Source: Ditylenchus dipsaci
Lineage: Eukaryota; Nematoda; Chromadorea; Rhabditida; Anguinidae
Assembly (NCBI GenBank): GCA_004194705.1
Contig: SADC01001287.1
Location: 558,001 to 622,000 of the forward strand
Length of the DNA: 64,000 nucleotides
Reading direction: 5' to 3'
Shown: piece after piece, positions 40,350 to 51,312 of the stretch
Numbering within the stretch: the stretch's first letter is position 1
How the letters are laid out: the number at the start of each line of letters is the position of its first letter
Translations under genes and position numbers: made by a program
The notes under the pieces: model-generated
What the model was told of the DNA's origin: nothing
Database searches by the model: none
The model's input: the letters and a program-made list of their open reading frames with translations, nothing else

Positions 40350-40610
40350 ACCAAGTCACCTTAAACGTTCTAATAGAGCCACCGGGGCTCTATTTTTCAA
40401 TCCCCTAAAAATCGGAAAAATTCGGGGTGGATCTCGATATTTTTGGGTGAAAATAAAAAATCTAAAAAACAGATTCAGTAGAGCTCGTGGGAGTTAAGAA
40501 AATGCAAAAAACGGCTTTGCAAAATGTTGCCTCTGCTTTGACATACAAACCCTCAAAGTCGAGAGGGGAGCTCTATTAGGGGGGGGGGCTCTATTAGAAC
40601 ATTTACGGTA
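40350..40610. mobile_element. MITE with ACGTTCTAATAGAGCC ends
   Basis: The left AAACGTTCTAATAGAGCC pairs with the right GGCTCTATTAGAACATTTAC, and the right edge continues GGTA, like the TACCGTA ends of 23633 and 38753. The subterminal GGGGCTCTATT also inverts. It is non-coding. Confidence 0.75.
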
Positions 40611-40999
40611 TGTCGAGCAGGGAGAAAGGTAACTTTTGTCACAGAGAAAGTGAACACCTTATTTTGGTATAAAAACACGTGTTTTTTATTGTTGTTGTTG
40701 CCTTTGGGTTATTGACTTGAAATCACTAACTAACTACGTGTGTCAATCGGTCGTGCGCTTTTCTCCTTACTTAGCAACAATTATTTACAGCCAAAAGAAT
40801 GGAAAGTGAAGGCAGAGCATGGTTAATTCAGGAGGTAGAAAAGAGGTAATGAAGGGTTGAATGAACGGAAACTGCACCATTTCTACGGGGAATATGTGCA
40901 GGGAATTCTGCAAGCTGGTGGATGCAGGCAGGACCACTAAAAAAACCAACCTGTTGCCTGCAATACATTTAGGTTAAGAACAGAAAACTTCTGTATATA

Positions 41000-42235
41000 A
41001 AATTTTGCTTACCTTGGTCACCCAATTTTGAACATGTAGAGGGGGAATAGATTTTTCCAATCCTAAACAAAAGAAAAAGTTTAAAAAATATTAATTTACA
41101 TTAAATGCTTTACAGTCAACCATTAATTTTAAACTTGAATTTTTAAGAGTCAGTATTTACTGTAAACTATGTTAAAGTTGTCTTTGTAATTTAGCCATCA
41201 AACAGTTAAGTTGATTTTTCGAGTGCTGACCTTTCACAGCTTCCATATTTGGCTATCATACACCAAACACTAACTACCATCAATAACTTCAATAGGAGTA
41301 GCAACTGGCGATAACCTAGCGGTAAAAAATCCTAATTCATTAATTTTACATTTACTTTTTCACTATAATAATAGACACTCCACTGATTATTACTCATGTC
41401 AAAAGGTTAAAAAATACCGTCAAATTAGTTTTTTACCTCGTCAAATTCAAATTTTGATTAAAAAGTTCATATCTCCAATCCAAATTTTTGCATAGAAGCA
41501 TTTTGTATTACACGTTTTCAGATTTTTTGCCTTTTACATGAGAAAAAACAGATGGTCGCAAGACAAAAAAATTGACGAAAAAAACAAAATTTGACGACGA
41601 ATTCGAGCTATTTGAGAAAGATTTAAAGTTTTCGTTTAGAATTTGAATTTGACAGATTGAAAATTTTATTTGACGGGATTTTTAAAACCTTTTCACGGGA
41701 CAAATCAATTATAGTCATTAACAAAAACAAAATTGGATAATATTTAAAAACTTTATAGAAGAAGTATTTTGTGGACCGAAACGAATGTGTAAGTTGATCA
41801 TTTTACCAAACTTAAAAACCACAGGGTAGAACCAACCTGAAGCTTTATTATTTAGTGGTTCCACCTTGGCTTTATCTCCACCCTTTCCGGCATATTCTTG
41901 GTTTACGAATACAAAACAGCAAACTCAAATCCGTAGATGGCTGGCTCCTAAACCAAAACAGCTAAGGTTCTTGTAAAATGAATTGTAGTAACAAGTAGAG
42001 ACAATTGTAAACATATTAGTTCATAAACAGACAGATTTGCGGGGGTGATTGACAGGACATATTGATCCCACTTCAACTGTTTCTCAAGCATCCTTTTTAT
42101 ATATAAAACGCACATACACTCAAATACATTCACAGTTTCAAATAAGTAATTTTTTAAAATAACTTCAAGTGAAAGATAGGGTCTTTTTGAAGATTTTATA
42201 ATAAATAAGTAATAAATAATATAATATTTTTTGTT
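41000..42235. other. intergenic AT-rich sequence
   Basis: No gene or complete element recognised. A short ACCTTGGTCACCCAA motif of the foldback family lies at 41010-41025. Confidence 0.35.
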
Positions 42236-42239
42236 GGCA

Positions 42240-42350
42240 TAAAAAGAATGTGAGGGTTATTTTGATAACAAACTTGAAAATAAACTGTGAAAAAACGGGG
42301 TAAGAAAAAAGGTCTGCTCACAGGCGGATTCGAACCTTTGTATTTGAAGT
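42240..42350 (-). repeat. tRNA-related SINE copy
   Basis: On the minus strand AAAGGTTCGAATCCGCCTGT is a near-perfect pol III B box. It is followed by the shared body (GTGAGCAGACCTTTTTTCTT, ACCCCGTTTTTTCACAG, then AAGTTTGTTATCAAAATAAC). The A-box region upstream is poorly preserved. Confidence 0.6.
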
Positions 42351-42554
42351 CCACCCGCTCCTCCTTGTAAAACTTTCATAAAATTTTTTTTGTAGAGACA
42401 GGTCACATTTTATGGGATCCAAAAATAATGCCCCCTCTCTATCAATTCCCCCTCACTAACGATCCCCTCTCCAAGGCGGTTGAAAAATGATCGAAAAAAA
42501 CGGCTTCGTTTCACGCAATCTTTTTATGTCAAAGTTTCGATTCCCAATCGCTGT

Positions 42555-43045
42555 CAACATCAACATAAAAGTGTCGACTTTTAGTCAAAATTAAAGTTAA
42601 TCTAAGGAAAATGGTTGTTCGGTCATGTAAATACCAGCTTTTCTTGAAAATTTTAATGTCAAAAATTAGCATCTAATGCATTTTCTAAAAGATCTTTTAT
42701 TTATCTACAAAATGACATGTCGACTGTTCTTTTAGAATTATACAGGGCTGAGAAACGGATGTTTGAAGTTAGAAAAAACAAAAACGTACCAAAATGAAGT
42801 AAAAAGAGGAGTTTTATAACTCTTCCACCTTCAACCATCCGTTTCTCAGCCTATGAAACTCTAAAAGAACAGACGACATATCATTTTGTAGATAAATAGA
42901 ATAGCTTTTAGAAAATGCATTAGATGCTAATTTTTTATACTAAAATTTTCAAGAAAAGCTCGTATTTACGTGACGGACCAACCATTTTCTTTAGATTAAC
43001 TTTTATTTTGACTAAAAGTCGACACTTTTATCTTGATGGTCACAA
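42555..43045. mobile_element. about 490-bp foldback element
   Basis: GTCGACTTTTAGTCAAAATT, AAGGAAAATGGTTGTTCGGT, TTAGCATCTAATGCATTTTC and CTACAAAATGACATGTCGAC on the left are matched by inverse complements in reverse order on the right. The centre is near 42800 (AAAGAGGAGTTTTATAACTC). Arms are about 235 bases with few mismatches. No coding capacity. Confidence 0.85.
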
Positions 43046-43104
43046 GTTTTCTCAAGATAATCAAAAAGACAAATATGACCTACCAAATGGACAAAGCTTT
43101 TTTT

Positions 43105-43365
43105 GCAGCTAACTGACTTTTATTTTGCATCTAAAAGACTGTTTTTTGCATCTAATTTTTTTTGCAGCTAAAAGACTCTTTTTTGCAGCTAATCGACTTT
43201 TATTTTGCAGCTAAAAGACTTTTTCTTGCATCTAAAGACTTTTTTTGCAGCTAATCGACTTTTTTTTGCAGCTAAAAGACTTTTTCTTGCATCTAAAGAC
43301 TTTTTTTGCAGCTAATCGACTTTTTCTGCAGCTAAAAGAACAGGCTTTTTTGCAGCTATTTTTTA
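43105..43365. repeat. tandem TTTTTTGCAGCTAAAAGACT array
   Basis: Around ten units of 18-22 bases alternate between TTTTTTGCAGCTAAAAGACT, TTTTTTGCAGCTAATCGACT and TTTCTTGCATCTAAAGACT. A shorter inverted array lies at 45440-45560. Each unit has a polypyrimidine run followed by TTGCAG, which looks like a 3' splice site. Confidence 0.85.
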
Positions 43366-43369
43366 AATG

Positions 43370-45600
43370 AAATTTGCTTATTTTATGCTTGTATTGTTGA
43401 TTTAGCAAGGATTATTATACAGTTGAAGAGAGGAGGGGTACGAATCTTATTTTGAACTCTCAGGTTCAAATCCCCCTGGGTGCACACCCTATCTTTTACT
43501 CCATTTTTGATGTTTTTCACACAATTTTGTTATTAAAAGATTTCTCAGACTCTTGGCTATCCAGCTAACCATCAGCACAGGGTTGAATAAACTACTGGAG
43601 CTCAACTAACAAGCCATAACCTCACTTACGCCGTCTTTTTATCCGAAAATTTATCATTTTCGGGTTGTTCTCACAGCTTTGATTGGTGTATATTCCACTG
43701 TTATTTGTCACTGCTTCTTTTCTAGAGGCTTACAAGGCATCTAAGTGTTGGACTCGAGTTCATCCAGTGCGAACAATCATAAACTAAAATGACGCTGCGG
43801 TCGTAGGCTTCCGGTACTAGTTTATTAAAAAGTTGATGTCGCATTTTGAGAAGTCAACAAAATCGGTAGCAAAAGAGGTGATGGAAACAAAAGTAAATGA
43901 CTTCTAGCTGGTTTCCTTTATTTTGATGGTCATTCGCACAAAATCGCAAAATCAAGGTACTAGCCGACAGCAAAGCAGCGCTGTAAATGACATTAATCGA
44001 TTGCTGGATACTTTTTGGCCCTAGAGGTGGGTTAACTCATTAAAATGGAGTGATGGGGGATTTGAACCTGAGAGTTCAAAATAAGATTCGTACCCTCCTC
44101 TCCTCAGCTATATAATAATCCTTGCTAAAAACAACAATACAAGCATAAATAAGCAGATTTTGACGCTACTCGGTAATAACCTCCCCACCCCCATCCCCCC
44201 CCCAAAAAGCTACTCGGGAATACCCCCCCCCCCCCAAAAAATCGGACCTACTCGGTTATACCACCCCCCCCCCCCCGCCCAAAATCAAGTTTTTTAGAAG
44301 TGGTCAAAACACATTTTTAAGCAATAATTTCGCCATAAAAGGTCCAGAAAAGCAATTAAAAAGGGATTATGGGCTGTATTGGGAGGGAAGGGAATAATAC
44401 AGGGGCCACTTTTTTTAGCTGCTTTACCATGTTTTTCAACTCGGGCCGTGGCAAAAATAGACTCTATATGCATTTTATGATCAAGTGTACTTCTCGGAAT
44501 CATGTCTAAGGTAAGTGCGTGCGCGCATCTCTAACTCTCAAGCCCCCTGCGCCCCTTCGCCCCAAGCCCCTGCGCCCCTTCGGGGCGCAGGGGGCTTGGG
44601 GGCTTGGAGTTGAGATGCGCAGGCGCTACTATAGAAAACCCCCCCCCAAAAAAATCCGACCTTATAAATCGCTGTAACTACCCTTGCAAACAACAAGTTT
44701 AGGCTTAGCCTTAGACTTGGGGGTAGGCCAGCGTACGGAAGTTGTGACTAATGAAGAGTTGCGCACATTTTCCGGGGTCTGGGACATAAATTTGGGTACT
44801 TTTTACTTAAGTTTTAAAAGTCGGATTTTTGGGGGGGGGGGGTATTCTATAGTAGGGTCGATGCGCACACCCACATACCTTAGACACAAATCACTCGAAA
44901 GTGACTCTGGATGCATGAAAAAACATGCATACCAGAGTTATTTATGCGGTAGGCCCCAGTATTCAAAACTATGTTCACCATCTTTGATTTTTCGGCCGAA
45001 AAGGGTCCCCCATCCGGCCTGAGGCTACAAGCCAGAGGCTCAGCCGTCCAAAAGTTACACGACAACCATCGGGATCCATCCGGCTGATCGGTACGATCAT
45101 TTCGAGTCCTTATACTTTTACGTGCACCACAAGTGGCTGGGTTTGAAAGCGCCTTTACAGCTTAGAGAATTAATACTCTTTGGTACTTATAGGCACTATA
45201 GAAGTGGCCCCTGTTTTGTCCCTTCCTCTCCCAATACAGCCATAATCCCTTTTAATTGCTTTTCTGGACCTTTTATGGCGAAATTGTTGCTTAAAAATGT
45301 GTTTTGACCACTCCTAAAATCTTGATTTTTGGGGGGGGGGGGGTATAACCGAGTAGCTCCTAGGATTGGGGGAGGGGGGGGGTATTCCCGAGTAGCACTT
45401 TGGGGGGGGGGGTTATAACGAGTAGCGCCCAGATTTTTTTTTTTAAATAGCTGCAGAAAAAGTCTTTTAGCTGCAAATAAAAGTCGATTAGCTGCAAAAA
45501 AATTAGATGCAAAAAAAAGTCTTTTAGATGCAAAAAAGTCTTTTAGCTGCAAAAAAAAGCTTTGTCCCTACCAAATAGTAGCTGACATTTAAGGCTTTAA
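43370..45600. mobile_element. nested foldback region with poly-C and poly-G tracts
   Basis: 43380-43450 is repeated in inverse at 44075-44160 (TAGCAAGGATTATTATA, GAGAGGAGGGGTACGAATCT). 44160-44480 is repeated in inverse at 45170-45430, including the long C runs at 44190-44278 and matching G runs at 45330-45412 beside GCTACTCGGGAATACC / CCCGAGTAGC. The foldback-family hairpin copies at 44440-44620 and 44850-45000 lie inside. The result is several kilobases able to fold on themselves. Confidence 0.7.
43430..43585 (+). repeat. tRNA-related SINE copy
   Basis: A B-box-like CAGGTTCAAATCCCCCTGGG is followed by TGCACACCCTATCTTTTACT, then TCTTGGCTATCCAGC and ATCAGCACAGGGTT. The same order is seen, inverted, at 51805-51945. 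Confidence 0.65.
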
Positions 45601-45649
45601 AACAAAATAGACTTCAATCTTTTGGCTTGAGTTCAGAATTTCCCCCCCC

Positions 45650-46785
45650 TCACAGGGACTGATCAGGTGGAGGAGATAACTTCATATTCGTGTTTCTCGA
45701 CCCGATTTCATGAGAAAGCCGCGCGTTTTTTTAGTTCTGAGAAAAAAAATTTTCGAACCACAGGGGGTATCATGGTTTTTTAGTCAAAATTTGAAAAATT
45801 TAAATTGGCGCCTTTTGAATTTAAAAGGGATTAAGGCTGTATAGGGAGGGGAAGGGAATAAAAGGGGGCCACTGATCACACAGGGCCACTAACAAGAAGA
45901 TGTTGAACATAGTTTTGAATGCTGGGCCTACCGCATAAATAAACTCTGGTATGCATGCTTTTTCATGCATCCAGAGTCACTTTCGAGTGATTTGTGTCTA
46001 AGGTATGTGGGTGTGCGCGTCTCAACTCCAAGCCCTCAAGCCCCTGCGCCCCCGAAGGGGGCGCAGGCATTTTTGGTCAAGAGTGGATTGCTAACTGTAA
46101 CTATTAGGTAAGGTATGAAGGGGAACACAATTGTAGGGTAAATAAGATGGTTTTGGGGGTTACTAGGGAGTGAGAAGGAGGTAAAATTTGTTTTGCGAAA
46201 AAACGTTCGAGAAAAAATTTCGAATCACAGTGATGGCGTTACAAAATTTTATTAAAGGCGAATTTTTTTATAGGGGGGGGGGGGGGTTCTCTATTAGCGC
46301 CTGCGCATCTCAACTCCAAGCCCAAGTCAAGCGCCCCGAAGGGCAGGGGGCTTGGGGGCGAAGGGGGCGCAGGGGCTTGAGAGTTAGAGATGCGCGCACA
46401 CACTTACCTTAGACATGATTCCGAGAAGTACTCTTGACCATAAAATGCATATACAGTCTTTTTTTTGCCACGGCCCGAGTTGAAAAACATGGTGAGGCAG
46501 TCGAAGAATATAGATATTCAAATTTTTAATGTTTTGCCATAAAAGTGGCCCCCTTTTATTCCCTTCCCTCCAATACAGCCCTTTATCCCTTTAAATTCAA
46601 AAGGCGCCAATTTAAATTTTCAAATTTTGACTAAAAAACATGATACCCCCCTGTGGTTCGAAAAAAATTTTTTTCTCAGAACCAAAAAAAACGCGCGGCT
46701 TTCTCATGAAATCGGGGTCGAGAAACACGAATATGAAGTTATCTCCTCCACCTGATCAGTCCCCGTGGGGGGGGGATTCTGAACT
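45650..46785. mobile_element. 1.1-kb foldback element of the hairpin family
   Basis: The left arm (45650-46080) includes GATCAGGTGGAGGAGATAAC, TCGTGTTTCTCGACCCGATT, CAATTTAAATTGGCGCCTTTTG-like sequence, AACAAGAAGATGTTGAACAT and the family core to the GC hairpin. The right arm (46290-46785) is its inverse complement in reverse order, ending GTTATCTCCTCCACCTGATC. A unique centre (about 46085-46285) contains a run of Gs. Confidence 0.8.
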
Positions 46786-47092
46786 GCAACCAATCTTTTG
46801 TGTGGTTTTGTGTGTCTTGCCTTCTAAGAAAACAACAAAAAAGATTCAAAACGTTATTGGACCGTAACTTTTGTCGCACCCTATTTTTTGGGGCTCTTTT
46901 GAATTCGCGGTTTCTTACCACATTTTTTGACAAATATTTCAAACAGTATTGACAGTTTTTTAGAGCATGAAATTCCTTACAAACCTATATATTTTGATTT
47001 ACATTTATAATCGAAAATTATTTTTATGCAAACTATTTTTAGTAAAAGGTATGGAAAATATTGGACGGATCGTGACTTTTGTCCGCAACTGT

Positions 47093-47220
47093 ATATTGTC
47101 AAAAACACAATTCTCGCTTGTTTCCCTATGTACTTTGAGCAATGGTCTGTGGATCGCCTCTAGATGGTCAACACGTAACCACAAAAGGACCAGGTGAAAA
47201 TCGTGTTTTTCATAATATAT
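47093..47220. mobile_element. small inverted-repeat element, GTCAAAAACACAATT ends
   Basis: Left TTGTCAAAAACACAATTCTC against right AAATCGTGTTTTTCATAATA, with internal CTATGTACTTTGAGC and GTGGATCG. It is related to 36022-36160 by the ends and by TTTGAGC and GTGGATG-like blocks. Confidence 0.55.
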
Positions 47221-47257
47221 ACTGAAAAAATATTATCAGCGAGAAAAATTGGTGCCA

Positions 47258-47395
47258 CGGCATTTCGTCCAAAAGTCAGTTCGTCCAAAGTCAATCCGTC
47301 CAAAGATAATTCGTCCAAAATTCAGTCCATCCAAAATTCAATTCGTCCAAAAGTTAATTCGTCCAAAAGTCAATTCGTCCAAATTCAATTTCAAG
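47258..47395. repeat. AATTCGTCCAAAAGTC minisatellite
   Basis: Eight units of 15-18 bases, each centred on CGTCCAAA, such as CAGTTCGTCCAAAGTCAATC and TTAATTCGTCCAAAAGTC. It is flanked by unrelated sequence. Confidence 0.85.
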
Positions 47396-47479
47396 CTAAA
47401 TTTTGAGGGAAAACCACATTTACGGTCACAGAATAACTTAGACCGCAAAGAAACCTGTGCCAGTGTGGTCGAAAGCCAA

Positions 47480-47775
47480 AAAAATATGATTTTTTGGAGG
47501 GTTTACTAAGAGGGGACAAGCTTTTTGCGAAAAAAACGATTGAGCGAATCAGAATCGCTATGTGATCGGGCAAATTGCTCAGAATCACACCACCGAATAT
47601 CCGAAACTATCCTAAAGCACTCCAACGACGCCAAAACACTGTTTAGGGTGATTCGGAGTAGTTTGCGATGTTCGCTAGTGAGATTCTGAGTGGTTCACGC
47701 CATCACATTGCGATTCTAATTCGCTCGATCGTTTTTTCGCAAAACATTTGGTCCGCCTCTTTAGTAAACCCCTAA
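47480..47775. mobile_element. foldback element with GGGTTTACTAAGAGG ends
   Basis: The left TTTGGAGGGTTTACTAAGAG, TTTTTGCGAAAAAAACGATT and GAGCGAATCAGAATCGC pair with the right GCGATTCTAATTCGCTCGAT, CGTTTTTTCGCAAAACATTT and CTCTTTAGTAAACCCCTAAA. The central parts also pair (CACCGAATATCCGAAACTAT against GGTGATTCGGAGTAGTTTGC). Confidence 0.8.
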
Positions 47776-47859
47776 AAAACAATTTTATTACCTTTTCACC
47801 ACTGTGTCATGAGATTGGTTCTTCGTAAATTAATCCCTAATAGGTTACAGGTTAGAATC

Positions 47860-48335
47860 CACTCTTGACCATAAAATGCCTGCGCCCCCTTCGGGGGCGC
47901 AGGGGGCTTGAGGGCTTGGAGTTGAGACGCGCACACCCACATACCTTAGACACAAATCACTCGAAAGTGACTCTGGATGCATGAAAAAGCATGCATACCA
48001 GAGTTTATTTATGCGGTAGACCCAGTATTCAAAACTATGTTCAACATCTTCTTGTTAGGGCCATGTGTGATTAGTGGCCCTTTTATTCCCTTCCCCTCCC
48101 AATACAGCCCTTAATCCTTTAAAATTCAAAGGCGCCAATTTAAAAAAAAAATTTTTTTAATTTTTCTAAAATTTACCTTGGGGGACCAAGGCAAATCCCA
48201 AAATTTTTTTTTTCACTTTCACAGAATCTTATGATCATTTCCCGTATAAATCCGGGTCGAGAAACACGAATATGCAATTGGTTTTTAAGAATTCACCCGA
48301 AAGGGGTCAGCCGTGGGGGGCCAAGTAAAGTCTAG
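47860..48335. repeat. foldback-family copy, one arm
   Basis: Starts near TCTTGACCATAAAATGCCTG with the GC hairpin CGCCCCCTTCGGGGGCGCAG. It continues through TAGACACAAATCACTCGAAA, TTATGCGGTAGACCCAGTAT and CAACATCTTCTTGTTAGGGC to CGGGTCGAGAAACACGAATA and TCAGCCGTGGGGGGCC, the outer-arm order of 45650-46785. Confidence 0.75.
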
Positions 48336-48794
48336 CCGAAAATTACCTGCAAAATATAGTCGAATATGAAATCAGCAGCGAAGTACTTTAAACATAACAT
48401 TTAAAATAAACTTTTCGGCAAATGATTTGCTTTTCTCTTTTGATTAGCTTGAATGACCGACTAAAAGCATTTAGATTAAAATCTTTTTATTTTTATTTGT
48501 GGTGCTATTTCCAAGGCCTCTTATTCATTTTTTCACTTTCTTTTACTGCAGATATGTGTGTATTTTAGATGACAATGAGAACCGTGCGGAAGCGCCACGT
48601 AATGTAGTAATGTAGTAATATTACTTTTATTTAACTGCATATGAATAAAAATCAATTTCGTAAGCTTTTAATCAAATTTTCTACACAAAATGAAAGTGTC
48701 ATATATGGAAAGAGGTTAATTATATAGTCTCATAATAAAAATAAAATTTGTAAATGACCGATGGATGGGGGTGGCGCGTTTCTTAATTTTTCGT

Positions 48795-49990
48795 AAATCA
48801 TGTTTAAAGTGATTTTGATGGGCTAAACGATAAAAAAGCTGCTTTCCGAAACTTTTTCATAAAAAAGTGGATTTCGGCGAAAAAATATTGGCCAAAATCG
48901 ACTTTTTGCTTTGGAGAACCAAGGTAAGGGTATTCTACCCGTTTTGGTCACTGGAGCTAGGCAAAAACAGTCTCTTTTTTTGAAAAATAGGCGGCCGCGC
49001 CCTAAAAACATGTTTTTCACACGTTTCATTGCTAGTACGTTGAAAAAACATGCTTTTTGCTGTTTGGGGAGAGGCGATACGATGCACTCCAGACCGTAAT
49101 TCGATCTGAAACGTTCGAAAAACATGCTTTCAGGATTGAGAAAGCATTTAAAAATTTTTTTGACCAAAATTTCACTTTTCGGCTTGGATGACCAAGGTAA
49201 ACCAACCTGAAAAGGTATTCAGATACATTCCGAAAGGTATTACATCCCGTTTGGTAACTGAGCTTCGCGAAAATAGTCTCTATATCAGGCCTGCCATATG
49301 TCCTTTTTAAAAAGATTTGTCTTTTTGGGACCCCGAACCGTTTTTTATTTTTGAAGTTTTAGTCAAAACCTTTTTTTCGCTTCAAAATGGCAATAAGTAC
49401 TGAAAAATGCACTTTTTCCTTCAAATTCTTCGTTTTGGCCCAAATGTCTTTTTTAAAATTTTGAGATGGCAGCCCTGCTCTATATGCATTATGATCATGC
49501 TTATGATCATGCATTACGATTATGATCAGAGTCTTGCTCGGAATCATGTCTAAGATAAATGAGTGCGCATCTCTAACTCTCAAGAGCCCCCTTAGGGGGC
49601 GCAGGGGGCTTGGTTGCTTGGGGTTGAGATGCGCACACCACATACCTTAGACACAAATCACTCGTAAGTGACTCCGGATGCATAAAAATGTATGCATGCC
49701 AGAGTTTCTTTATGCGGTAGGCCCCAGTCAACAAAACTTTGTTAAAATTCAATCTTTTTGGGTATCGAGGTGTCCTTATCTTTTGGTTTGCCTTAGTCCA
49801 CCAAAACAAAAAGTCAAATTTTGGTCGAAAAAAATTTTTAAGTCATCTTCCGCCATCTGAAAAGATGTTTTCTACACGTTTCATGTGCTAAAATACTCGA
49901 AAAGTGGTTGAAAGCCCTTTTTTCGATAACTACACATGCTGTACTTTAGCCGTTTTCAGCGTATAAAATCACTCAGGAGACGTTTAAACA
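48795..49990. mobile_element. probable full-length foldback-family element
   Basis: The left part has ATCATGTTTAAAGTGATTTT, CTAAACGATAAAAAAGCTGC and CAAGGTAAGGGTATTCTACC. The central hairpin lies at 49590-49625 (CCCCTTAGGGGGCGCAGGGG). The right part has GCCTTAGTCCACCAAAAC and ATACGCTGAAAACGGC-like inverse ends. Arm pairing is imperfect and the outer limits are approximate. Confidence 0.45.
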
Positions 49991-49999
49991 CGATTTGCA

Positions 50000-51300
50000 A
50001 AAATTAAAAAAATGCAGCACACACTGCCTCGTCCATCACCAGCCCCCCCCCCCCCGACCCAATTAAATGTTTTACAGTTATCTAAGCCTCAAATACGGTA
50101 ACTACTTGTTGCCCACTTTACTTACACATAAAACAAGTAGCGAATTTTAAGAAATATTTTAATGAGAAAATTCAAAATAATATTTATCTCTTAACAACCA
50201 GTTATATTCAATAATTTCGCTGGTGGGAAAAATAGCAGGTGTTGTAAAGACAGGCTTTTTCAAACAAATAAAATACTCAGGCTAGGAGAGAAAGTTTTAA
50301 AAACAAGAGACTGTTTGTAAGTCAGAATAATAATAATTAAGTTGGAGGATAGACACATTTATTGACTAAATTTGACTATGCTCCTCCAAATTAAGACAAT
50401 GTTGACGTATCACTGCTTTTTGTCATGGAAACGATGCAAAAGATACCACCATCTAATCAAATACAATTTTTTAGTCAGCAAGACTATTAAAGTTTACTTA
50501 AGGCTTCATTGTTTTTCAGTGCTTATTAATTAATTATAATCATGAGATAAAAATAAAAATGAACAAAAGTCTTGAAACAAATCTTGGACAAAAATGGCAG
50601 TGATAGGGACGTTGTGGAGCATATCGACGATTTTGCATAAGAGAGTTTCCAAGAAAAAAGCCTTTCACCAAGTGAGTGCTGAAGTGCATAGCGCTATAAT
50701 ACATTGATGGACTCTGGTTGGCCCATTTAGTGAGTTGTGCGTTAGACTATTTTCGGACTGAGTTTGGTATAATGATTAGCATGATAAACTTTTTCGCAAC
50801 GGATGCAGCACTAGCGAAAAAGGGATTGTACGACACTAGGGTTGGGGAGGGGGGGGGGGGTGATATGTGGGATATGACACCAGCGCCAATTACGGTAATT
50901 CTATTCATGATTTAAAGAGTTATGGTCAAGACAAGGGTCAGTCCTCATTTTCGAAATTTTTTTGATAGAGCAGCTTTCAAAAACAGTTTTCAATCATTCT
51001 CATACAGAAAATTTTAGAGACTAGGAAAGGAGGAGTTTTTCAATTCAATTTTATTGATTTGTTGGCTTTCTGTGAATTAAATTTATTACATGTACATTAG
51101 TAAATTAAAATATTCGTGTAAACGGTTACACGTATAGTAAATCATTAACTTTCAAATTACTGAGTGGGTCTTTTGAAGATAGTGTACTTTAAGGTGGTCA
51201 ATTAGAGGTGGTGGCTTTAAGGTGGTCAATATATTTTCAAATTTTTTTGAAAATGGCGTTTCTAGACTAATAAATCATGAGAATTCGATAAAACATTTTT
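50000..51300. other. intergenic sequence, no gene seen
   Basis: No complete element recognised. There is a C tract at 50042-50055 and a G tract at 50847-50860. AAGGTGGTCAATTAGAGGTG, then CTTTAAGGTGGTCAATA, is a short direct repeat at 51191-51230. Confidence 0.35.
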
Positions 51301-51312
51301 AGCTGCATGAAG

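Noticed and set aside
43105..43365. CRISPR-like array because of regular repeat units
   Set aside because: Units are contiguous 18-22-base variants with no unique spacers, in eukaryotic intron-bearing DNA; it is an ordinary tandem repeat.
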